A DNA stretch of 5,254 nt from Gammaproteobacteria bacterium (GTDB lineage: Bacteria > Pseudomonadota > Gammaproteobacteria > HK1): positions 1-5,254 of the forward strand of contig JABDQX010000367.1 in assembly GCA_013042035.1 (NCBI GenBank), given 5' to 3'. Both the position numbers and the translations under genes were made by a program. Below are positions 1 to 5,029 of the stretch, piece by piece (position 1 is the stretch's first letter; every line of letters starts with the position of its first letter). The notes under the pieces were generated by a model that saw only the letters and a list, made by a program, of their open reading frames with translations, was not told where the DNA came from and did no database searches.

Positions 1-27
1 CGTCAATCACGGTAGAACAAATTCACC

Positions 28-345
28 CTGGCAATCACTTTCGACACCTTGCAATTCACCAAACGTTTAACCCAGGCAGGCGCCACCTCTCAGCTTGCAG
101 AGGCCACTGCCGAGGCATTCAAGGAGGCGTCCGGAGAGGCTGAGCTTGCAAGCAAACGAGATCTGGATAGGCTGGAAGATAAGACTGAGCGCAGCATTGG
201 GCGACTGGAGTCCAAAATTGATCGTCTGGAGGCCAAGATTGAGGCGGGCCTTGCCGAAAATAAAAGTGAAATGATCAAGTGGATAGCTGGTTTGGCTTTT
301 GCACAGATTGCCTTGTTGCTTGGTATTCTCATAAAGATCTCTTGA
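28..345 (+). CDS. DUF1640-like small coiled-coil protein with C-terminal membrane anchor
   Basis: The 105-residue protein has three parts. An N-terminal stretch (about residues 4-34, TFDTLQFTKRLTQAG followed by an Ala/Glu-rich helix) is typical of bacterial DUF1640/CCDC90-like proteins. A charged coiled coil (about 40-80) has hydrophobic residues at heptad-like spacing (L49, L60, I64, L67, I71, L75). One hydrophobic segment (about 83-104) lies at the C-terminus. I infer an inner-membrane-anchored protein with its coil in the cytoplasm. The molecular function of the family is unknown. Start choice: an in-frame stop at 13-15 limits the N-terminus. The first conventional start is TTG at 49, but the family-like TFDTL motif begins before it, so CTG at 28 (LAITFDTL) is the better homology-based start. 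Neither start has a convincing Shine-Dalgarno sequence. The gene ends 88 bases before argD and shows no functional link to it. Confidence is good for the family, moderate for the start. Confidence 0.68.
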   Translation: MAITFDTLQFTKRLTQAGATSQLAEATAEAFKEASGEAELASKRDLDRLEDKTERSIGRLESKIDRLEAKIEAGLAENKSEMIKWIAGLAFAQIALLLGILIKIS

Positions 346-433
346 GATTCTTTCTCCACAAAATTAGGAATTTCTAACCCACCATGCATTTTAGGAAATC
401 AAAAATGCGTACCATATTATTAGTGGTAACGCT
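346..433 (+). promoter_or_regulatory. AT-rich gap upstream of argD, possible promoter/operator
   Basis: This 88-base AT-rich gap contains three visible patterns. TTAGGAA occurs as a direct repeat at 364-370 and 391-397. An imperfect 14-base palindrome, TTAGGAATTTCTAA, lies at 364-377. A 7-base inverted repeat GCATTTT/AAAATGC lies at 386-392 and 402-408. A possible -10 (TATTAT, 415-420) has only a poor -35 (TTAGGA, 391-396) 18 bases away. No sequence close to the E. coli ARG box is visible. The argD start codon at 434 has no strong Shine-Dalgarno. That argD is transcribed from here is inferred from the gap and its composition. Confidence 0.3.
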
Positions 434-1639
434 ATGACTACATCACTGATGCAAACCTATGCCCGCGCGCCCGTCGATTTTACGCACGGACAGGGCCCGT
501 GGTTGTGGGATACGGATGGAAAAAAATATCTGGACGCGCTTTCCGGGGTTGGGGTTTGTTGTCTTGGGCATGCGCATCCTGCCGTGGCAAAGGCCATATC
601 CGAACAGGCCGGACGCTTGCTGCATACCTCCAATCTCTACGGGATCCCGCATCAAAGCGAGCTTGGCCGTAGACTGGCGGGTCTTTTTAATCCATCGGAT
701 CCGGCATCGGTCAAGGCGTTTTTCTGTAATTCCGGCGCCGAGGCCAACGAGGCGGCCATCAAGCTTGCCCGCAAACATGCCCACAACAAGGGGATTGCGT
801 CGCCGGAAATCATTGTGGCTCGGGGTGGTTTTCATGGACGCACCCTGGCGACATTGAGCGCCACGGGCAATCAAAAGATCCAAATCGGCTTCGAGCCGCT
901 GGTGCCGGGATTCACGCGGGTTCCCTTCGATGATCCCGCCGCCATCGAGGCGCTTGCCAACAATCCCAACGTGGTCGCTGTACTTTTGGAACCGATCCAG
1001 GGCGAAGGCGGGGTGGTTATTCCCAGTGATGACTATCTGCGGGCGGTGCGGCGTCTGTGCGATGAGAATGATTGGTTGATGATGCTCGACGAGGTACAGA
1101 CCGGCATGGGCCGAACCGGGCAATGGTTTGCCTGGCAGCATTCCGGGGCAATGCCCGACGTGATGCTGCTGGCGAAAGGGCTCGGTAATGGTGTTCCCAT
1201 CGGGGCCTGTCTCGCCCGGGGATGGGCGGCGGAACTCTTTACGCCAGGTTCCCACGGATCCACATTCGGCGGAAATCCACTGGTGTGCCGGGCAGCCCTG
1301 GCAGTCATGGATGTCATCGAAAAAGAAGGGCTTGTGGAACACGCGGCGCGCATGGGGCATGCGTTGCGCGCTGCCCTGACGGAGGCTCTAACGGAGGCAT
1401 TGAGCGCGGGGCATATTGTTTCCGAGGTGCGCGGTCAGGGGCTGATGATCGGCGTGGTGTTCGAGCGGCCCTGCACCGAACTGGTTGGCCGGGCGTTGGC
1501 CCGTGGATTGCTTGTCAACGTTACCGCCAGCAACGTGCTTCGCCTGCTGCCGCCACTGATTATCGGGGAGCAAGAGATTCGGCAAATCGTGGAGACGATT
1601 GTCGAACTAATCCATAATTCCCCGCCTACCGTCGAGTAG
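434..1639 (+). CDS. argD: Acetylornithine aminotransferase (class III PLP aminotransferase)
   Basis: The 401-residue protein has the family's usual length. It transfers the amino group from glutamate to N-acetylglutamate semialdehyde, giving N-acetylornithine, in the cytoplasm. Many ArgD enzymes also act as succinyldiaminopimelate aminotransferase in lysine synthesis. Visible motifs of PLP fold type I, class III: SGVGVCCLGHAHP (37-49), phosphate-binding SGAEANE (100-106), FHGRT (133-137), EPIQGEGG (186-193), DEVQTGMGRTG (219-229, D219 contacting the PLP ring nitrogen), the Schiff-base lysine K248 in AKGLGNGVP, and GSHGSTFGGNP (272-282). All catalytic positions are intact. The ATG at 434 gives a normal ArgD N-terminus, though its Shine-Dalgarno is weak. 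A 12-base in-frame tandem repeat encodes LTEALTEA (315-322). A clear terminator lies 83 bases past the stop, so co-transcription with argF is uncertain. Sibling families such as AstC, GabT and BioA are less likely given the motifs and the neighbouring argF. Confidence 0.95.
   Translation: MTTSLMQTYARAPVDFTHGQGPWLWDTDGKKYLDALSGVGVCCLGHAHPAVAKAISEQAGRLLHTSNLYGIPHQSELGRRLAGLFNPSDPASVKAFFCNSGAEANEAAIKLARKHAHNKGIASPEIIVARGGFHGRTLATLSATGNQKIQIGFEPLVPGFTRVPFDDPAAIEALANNPNVVAVLLEPIQGEGGVVIPSDDYLRAVRRLCDENDWLMMLDEVQTGMGRTGQWFAWQHSGAMPDVMLLAKGLGNGVPIGACLARGWAAELFTPGSHGSTFGGNPLVCRAALAVMDVIEKEGLVEHAARMGHALRAALTEALTEALSAGHIVSEVRGQGLMIGVVFERPCTELVGRALARGLLVNVTASNVLRLLPPLIIGEQEIRQIVETIVELIHNSPPTVE
1376..1399 (+). 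repeat. 12-base in-frame tandem duplication within argD
   Basis: CTGACGGAGGCT is followed directly by CTAACGGAGGCA, a match at 10 of 12 bases. It encodes LTEA twice (ArgD residues 315-322), in the C-terminal domain and away from the PLP motifs. The reading frame is kept. It is probably a small slippage duplication, or a chance repeat in an amphipathic helix. Confidence 0.6.
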
Positions 1640-1655
1640 AGATATTCACTACGCA

Positions 1656-1722
1656 AAAACTAAAACGAGATGCTTGCGCTGTATCTGACTGTAATACCAT
1701 AATAATATCTCGCTTTAGTTTT
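1656..1722. repeat. 16-base inverted repeat (1 mismatch) between argD and argF
   Basis: The arms AAAACTAAAACGAGAT (1656-1671) and ATCTCGCTTTAGTTTT (1707-1722) are reverse complements at 15 of 16 positions and enclose 35 bases. Read as RNA, this could be a long-looped hairpin. Read as DNA, the arms could be half-sites flanking the promoter-like pair that lies between them. The right arm meets the left stem of the downstream terminator, sharing one base at 1722. The role is unknown. Confidence 0.6.
1674..1703 (+). promoter_or_regulatory. Candidate sigma-70-type promoter inside the inverted repeat
   Basis: TTGCGC (1674-1679) and CATAAT (1698-1703) are separated by 18 bases. The -10 matches the TATAAT consensus at 5 of 6 positions and the -35 matches TTGACA at 3 of 6. 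Initiation would fall near 1710, so the transcript would meet the terminator at 1722-1754 before reaching argF. It is a candidate argF promoter, by sequence resemblance only. Confidence 0.3.
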
Positions 1723-1754
1723 CGCGGTCTTAGTAATTCGGACCGCGATTTTTT
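1722..1754 (+). terminator. Intrinsic terminator between argD and argF
   Basis: The 8-base stem TCGCGGTC (1722-1729) pairs perfectly with GACCGCGA (1741-1748) across an 11-base loop, followed immediately by six T (1749-1754). It is a textbook rho-independent terminator for + strand transcription, ending argD transcripts. It lies 57 bases before the argF start, so it could also act as an attenuator for transcripts that start just upstream. A second small GC hairpin, CCCC/GGGG (1756-1759 and 1766-1769), follows. The opposite strand lacks a clean U-tract. Confidence 0.82.
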
Positions 1755-1773
1755 GCCCCGCGCAAGGGGGTTA

Positions 1774-1798
1774 CATGATTTCGTGAAGCGAAATCATG
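1774..1798 (+). promoter_or_regulatory. Perfect 10-bp hairpin directly upstream of the argF ribosome binding site
   Basis: CATGATTTCG (1774-1783) and CGAAATCATG (1789-1798) are exact reverse complements with a 5-base loop TGAAG. The 3' arm ends two bases before the GGAG at 1800-1803 and contains an upstream in-frame ATG (1796). In RNA this would be a stable stem just outside the ribosome binding site, able to affect initiation or mRNA stability. In DNA it is a 25-base dyad that could bind a repressor. It has no T-tract, so it is not a terminator, and it does not resemble an E. coli-type ARG box. Confidence 0.55.
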
Positions 1799-1799
1799 C

Positions 1800-1803
1800 G
1801 GAG
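1800..1803 (+). promoter_or_regulatory. Ribosome binding site that decides the argF start
   Basis: GGAG ends 7 bases before the ATG at 1811, which is ideal spacing. The earlier in-frame ATG at 1796 lies upstream of this site and inside a hairpin arm, so 1811 is the better start. Confidence 0.75.
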
Positions 1804-1810
1804 CAACATT

Positions 1811-2713
1811 ATGACAGTACGCCATTTCCTTACCCTTCTGGACATCAAGCACGATGCGCTTTGGAAAATCCTGCGCCGTGGTACCGAACTCAAGAAAATG
1901 CAGACGGAGTTGAAACTGTACGAGCCACTGAAAAACCGCATCCTGGGGATGATATTCGAAAAATCCTCCACGCGTACCCGTGTTTCCTTCGAGTCGGCCA
2001 TGATACAGATGGGCGGCGGTTCGATCTTTCTATCACCTCGCGACAGCCAGTTGGGTCGGGGCGAACCCCTGGAAGACACCGCCCGCGTCCTGTCCAGCAT
2101 GGTGGATGTGATTGCCATCCGTACCTATGAGCATAACAAGCTGGAACGCTTCGCCGCTTTTTCCGAGGTGCCGGTCATCAATGCCTTGACCAACGAATAT
2201 CACCCGTGCCAATTACTGGCGGACATGCAAACCTACCAGGAATATCGGGGGGACATCCGGGGGCGGCGGGTCGCCTGGGTGGGGGATGGCAATAATATGT
2301 GTCACTCCTACATCAATGCGGCCAGGATATTCGGTTTCGACCTGCATATCGCCTGCCCGGAAGGTTTCGAGCCCGATCCCGGTATATTGGCGCAAGGGGG
2401 CGCCAGGGCGACGCTCCATCGCGATCCTGTCGCGGCGGTACAGGGCGCCGATCTCGTGGTGACGGACGTCTGGGCCAGCATGGGGCAGGAAGAAGAGCAG
2501 CAAGAGCGCTTGGCGCTTTTTGCGCCGTATCAGGTCAATGCAACGCTTTTGTCCCATGGAAAACCCGACACCCTGTTTATGCATTGTTTGCCCGCTCACC
2601 GGGGAGAAGAGGTTACCACCGAGGTGCTGGAGGGGCCGCAAAGCGCTGTGTGGGAGGAAGCCAGAAACCGGCTTTATGCACAAAAGGCACTGTTGGAATA
2701 CCTTCTTGTGTAA
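1811..2713 (+). CDS. argF: Ornithine carbamoyltransferase (anabolic)
   Basis: The 300-residue protein is typical of single-chain proteobacterial ArgF. It joins carbamoyl phosphate and ornithine to form citrulline in the cytoplasm, normally as a trimer. Visible motifs: the carbamoyl-phosphate loop SSTRTR (52-57), LGRGEP (81-86), the second carbamoyl-phosphate contact HPCQ (131-134), GDGNNMCHS (158-166), the ornithine-binding DVWASMG (219-225) and HCLPAHRGEE (258-267) with the catalytic-site cysteine C259. All key residues are intact. An ornithine enzyme is supported over aspartate carbamoyltransferase by the DxWxSMG and HCLP motifs. The start at 1811 (MTVRHFLTLLD) is chosen over 1796 because GGAG lies just before it and family N-termini begin like this. 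The gene probably heads a unit with the methyltransferase-like gene 27 bases downstream and surE. argG does not follow directly. The leader contains a terminator and a hairpin, suggesting regulated expression. Confidence 0.95.
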   Translation: MTVRHFLTLLDIKHDALWKILRRGTELKKMQTELKLYEPLKNRILGMIFEKSSTRTRVSFESAMIQMGGGSIFLSPRDSQLGRGEPLEDTARVLSSMVDVIAIRTYEHNKLERFAAFSEVPVINALTNEYHPCQLLADMQTYQEYRGDIRGRRVAWVGDGNNMCHSYINAARIFGFDLHIACPEGFEPDPGILAQGGARATLHRDPVAAVQGADLVVTDVWASMGQEEEQQERLALFAPYQVNATLLSHGKPDTLFMHCLPAHRGEEVTTEVLEGPQSAVWEEARNRLYAQKALLEYLLV

Positions 2714-2740
2714 ATCCCGGTTTATCGAGTCTCAGTCACC

Positions 2741-3421
2741 ATGAAGCTGGAAAAGATCGCTCCCTTTGGCCGTTCCCTGGAAGAATACAGGAAAATATTT
2801 TCCCTTTCGGGCGATGACCTTGAGAAGAATATCGTTGGTGTTGGCGACGGTCCGGCAAGTTTCAATGCCGAGATGTCCGCGCTGGGTAAAACCGTCATTT
2901 CCATTGACCCCTTGTATTCCCTCCAACCCCACGAGATCGAAGAACGGTTCTATTCGGTGGTCGACGATATTATTGCCCAGGTCGAAGCGACTCCGCATGA
3001 TTGGGTCTGGTCCTATCACAAATCACCCGAGCATCTCAAAGATAACCGGACAGCCGCGCTGCGGTGCTTTATTGCCGACTATGAGGCAGGCAAGGCCGAA
3101 GGGCGCTACATCCTGGGTGAACTACCTTCCCTTGATTTTGCGCACGGAAAGTTTCAGCTTGCCGTTTGTTCACATTTCTTATTTTTGTACTCGGAACATT
3201 TGACGTATGGGTTTCATTTATCTTCAGTGCTTGAAATGCTCCGCATCGCCCATGAAGTACGCATTTTCCCGCTGCTGACGCTCATGCTGGAAGTCTCACC
3301 CTACGTGCAGCCGCTTATCCTGGAACTCGAATCCAGGGGGGTCATTGTCAGCGTCGAAAGTGTCGAGTATGAATTGCAACGCGGTGGCAACAAAATGCTG
3401 CGAATTCAACATTTTTCATGA
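2741..3421 (+). CDS. Methyltransferase-like protein, class I SAM fold, substrate unknown
   Basis: The 226-residue protein has a glycine-rich SAM motif I, VGVGDGP (32-38), followed by SFNAEMSALGKTVISIDPLY, in which D56 at the end of the second strand is placed to bind the SAM ribose. Other striking stretches are KSPEHL (94-99), GRYILGELPSLDF (121-133), CSHFLFLYSEHL (143-154), EMLRIAHEVRIFPLL (165-179) and the C-terminal QRGGNKMLRI (213-222). From memory, uncharacterised SAM-dependent methyltransferases in other bacteria, including cyanobacteria, share this layout; I could not search for them. No signal peptide or membrane segment is visible, so it is probably cytosolic. No known substrate-specific motif is recognised. 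The start ATG at 2741 has only a weak ribosome binding site. The gene follows argF by 27 bases, and its TGA overlaps the surE ATG, so it is likely co-transcribed and coupled with surE. Confidence 0.78.
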   Translation: MKLEKIAPFGRSLEEYRKIFSLSGDDLEKNIVGVGDGPASFNAEMSALGKTVISIDPLYSLQPHEIEERFYSVVDDIIAQVEATPHDWVWSYHKSPEHLKDNRTAALRCFIADYEAGKAEGRYILGELPSLDFAHGKFQLAVCSHFLFLYSEHLTYGFHLSSVLEMLRIAHEVRIFPLLTLMLEVSPYVQPLILELESRGVIVSVESVEYELQRGGNKMLRIQHFS

Positions 3422-4203
3422 ATATCCTACTCAGCAATGACGATGGCTATCTGGCCCCTGGTCTCGCCCACCTTGCCAGGGGATTATCCTCCCTTGCCAA
3501 CGTAACGGTTATCGCCCCGGATCGAAACCAAAGCGGCGTCAGCAGCGCCCTGACATTCAGTCGGCCCCTGCGCGCCGTTCGCGCCGAAAACGGCTTCGTC
3601 CACGTGGATGGAACCCCGGCCGATTGTGTGCATTTGGCGGTCACGGGATTTTTTCAGGCGAAGTGGGACGTTGTACTGTCCGGGATCAATGCCGGGAGAA
3701 ATCTCGGTGACGATGTACTGTATTCCGGCACCCTGGCGGCGGCCATGGAGGCTCGCTCCCTCGGTATTCCCGCCATCGCGATCTCTCTGAACAGCGAGGA
3801 TCCGGTGCATTACGAGACTGCGGTGCGCGCCGCGCGCCTGCTGTTGGAACGCCTGGCGGCAACTCACGCAGATGACAACGTGCCAGGGGGCACGCTACCT
3901 GGCGAAACGATCCTGAATGTGAACGTACCGGACGTCGAGTGGCGGGATATACAGGGATTCGAGGTCACCCGATTGGGAGACAGGAGCAAACCCGGGGATA
4001 TGGTCACCGTGCTCGATCCCCACGGACGCGCCGCGCACTGGATAGGTCATGCGGGCCCGGAGTGGAATGCCGGTCCCGGAACGGATTTTTTTGCCATCAG
4101 GCACAATAAAATATCCGTCACGCCGATCCAGGTTGACAGAACAAAACATGCCGCCCTCAAGCCCATGGCGAACTGGATCGATTCGCTCGATATAAGGGAT
4201 TGA
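3418..4203 (+). CDS. surE: 5'/3'-nucleotidase SurE
   Basis: The 261-residue protein is close to the family length of about 250. SurE is a cytoplasmic divalent-metal phosphatase that removes phosphate from nucleoside monophosphates and can act on short polyphosphate; it is linked to stationary-phase survival in E. coli. The N-terminal NDDG (7-10), with D8 and D9, SGVSSALT (39-46), with S39, and SGINAGRNLGDD (88-99), with N91, supply the expected metal-site residues. GTPADCV (65-71) and YSGTLAAAMEA (102-112) are further family signatures. The start overlaps the previous gene's stop as ATGA and has no separate Shine-Dalgarno, indicating translational coupling. The usual gammaproteobacterial partner pcm is not downstream. 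Instead a convergent gene ends 13 bases away, with no visible terminator between them. All active-site residues are present, so it is probably functional. Confidence 0.95.
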   Translation: MNILLSNDDGYLAPGLAHLARGLSSLANVTVIAPDRNQSGVSSALTFSRPLRAVRAENGFVHVDGTPADCVHLAVTGFFQAKWDVVLSGINAGRNLGDDVLYSGTLAAAMEARSLGIPAIAISLNSEDPVHYETAVRAARLLLERLAATHADDNVPGGTLPGETILNVNVPDVEWRDIQGFEVTRLGDRSKPGDMVTVLDPHGRAAHWIGHAGPEWNAGPGTDFFAIRHNKISVTPIQVDRTKHAALKPMANWIDSLDIRD

Positions 4204-4216
4204 GTCGCTGCGGATT

Positions 4217-4852
4217 CTATTCGAACCCAATAGCCTCCAGAAAAGCCTTGGCGATGATCATGTGTCCGACTTTATTGGTATGGGCGCCATCGTAGGTCAG
4301 GGCGTTTGCCGGTCGATGGGCCAGGTAGCGATCGAATCCGGCCTGTACATCGACGAACACGGCGTCGAACTCACGGGCAAGCCGTTCCACGACCTTGCCG
4401 TAGGCGTCCATCAGCCGGCGTGTGTGGTTGGAAAGATCCGGTTCGATGAAATAGGGCGTCATCAGCACAAGGCCCTTGAGGGTTCCGCGTATTTCCCCAA
4501 GGAGCTTGCGGTAGGTCGCCTCGTATTTATCGATGGTCAACGGTTGGGAATCGTAGAAGCCGTCGAATTGCCGCCAGACATCGTTGATGCCGATCTTCAC
4601 CGAGAGCCAGTCCGGTGCCAGCCGCAGAACATCCCTTTTCCAGCGCCCGTGGAGATCGATGATGGTATCCCCGGCAACACCGGTATTGAACACCCTGATA
4701 TAGCGTTCCGGATAATGGACGGCCAGCAGGCTATCCACGAAAGCGACGTAACCTTCGCCGAGACCGGTATCCGCCCCGACGGGGTAGTTGCGTTCGCAGT
4801 CGGTGATGGAATCACCCGTGAAAAGTATCGATTGTCCGTTTTCAAGTTTCAT
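4217..4852 (-). CDS. SGNH/GDSL-family hydrolase (esterase/lipase-like)
   Basis: The 211-residue protein contains the SGNH blocks in order: block I FTGDSITD with nucleophile S15, block II NTGVAGDT (56-63) with the oxyanion glycine, block III GIND (88-91) with N90, and block V DGAHTNKVGH with D188 and H191. The full catalytic set is present. The family includes esterases, lipases, acetylxylan esterases and rhamnogalacturonan acetylesterases; the substrate cannot be told from sequence. No signal peptide is visible, so a cytosolic enzyme is likely. The start at 4852 (MKLENGQSILF) is chosen because TAGGAAA lies 8 bases upstream on this strand and the SGNH domain begins at once. The longer open frame from 4963 adds 37 residues without domain character. 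It converges on surE with 13 bases between the stops. A possible promoter lies at 4995-5023. Confidence 0.88.
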   Translation of the reverse strand: MKLENGQSILFTGDSITDCERNYPVGADTGLGEGYVAFVDSLLAVHYPERYIRVFNTGVAGDTIIDLHGRWKRDVLRLAPDWLSVKIGINDVWRQFDGFYDSQPLTIDKYEATYRKLLGEIRGTLKGLVLMTPYFIEPDLSNHTRRLMDAYGKVVERLAREFDAVFVDVQAGFDRYLAHRPANALTYDGAHTNKVGHMIIAKAFLEAIGFE

Positions 4853-4860
4853 TTTCTGTT

Positions 4861-4864
4861 TCCT
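4861..4864 (-). promoter_or_regulatory. Ribosome binding site that decides the SGNH hydrolase start
   Basis: On the - strand AGGA (within TAGGAAA) ends 8 bases before the ATG at 4852. The upstream ATG at 4963 has no comparable site. This supports the 211-residue protein over the 248-residue reading. Confidence 0.7.
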
Positions 4865-4994
4865 ACGTAATTCGAGGATGCCGTTCACCATTCTGAAAGC
4901 CCGCCCAGCCTGCCTTGTACAGTTTGTACGGTAATGTAGTTGGTAAGCTTTCTGGGTACACATTCATCCCACAACACTTTACGCGACGACAACT

Positions 4995-5023
4995 ATAATG
5001 TGCATCGGTCTTTTCCGTGTCGA
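4995..5023 (-). promoter_or_regulatory. Candidate promoter for the SGNH hydrolase gene
   Basis: Read on the - strand, TCGACA (5023-5018) and CATTAT (5000-4995) are separated by exactly 17 bases. They match the sigma-70 hexamers at 5 of 6 and 4 of 6 positions. The pair sits just after the stop of the toxin fragment and would give a leader of about 135 bases. It is supported by sequence resemblance only. Confidence 0.35.
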
Positions 5024-5029
5024 GGGCGA

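Larger units (their letters stand above)
4853..5029 (-). other. Gap between the SGNH hydrolase and the toxin fragment
   Basis: These 177 bases contain no gene I can support. The N-terminal extension of the SGNH frame and a short overlapping open frame here both lack domain-like sequence. TTGTAC recurs at about 4914 and 4924, giving a short direct repeat around a partial TGTACA palindrome. No terminator with a T-tract was found after the toxin gene. Confidence 0.4.

Noticed and set aside
334..352. Possible weak terminator after the DUF1640-like gene (AAGATCT / AGATTCTT)
   Set aside because: The stem is short and AT-rich with a bulge, overlaps the stop codon and has no continuous T-tract.
364..408. 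ARG box (ArgR operator) in front of argD
   Set aside because: The dyads here do not fit the TNTGAATWWWWATTCANW consensus; only generic AT-rich palindromes are present.
443..1360. 305-codon open frame on the - strand across argD
   Set aside because: It is antisense to a protein with all ArgD motifs, has no recognisable domain and is rich in residues expected from reversed codon bias.
1796..1798. Upstream in-frame ATG as the argF start
   Set aside because: It lies in a hairpin arm before the GGAG and would add five residues not expected in the family; the ATG at 1811 is ideally spaced from GGAG.
2213..2683. 156-codon open frame on the - strand across argF
   Set aside because: The same region encodes the conserved ornithine-binding and HCLP motifs of ArgF on the + strand, and the antisense product resembles nothing.
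4262..4870. 202-codon open frame on the + strand across the SGNH hydrolase
   Set aside because: It is antisense to a gene with intact SGNH catalytic blocks and shows no domain of its own.
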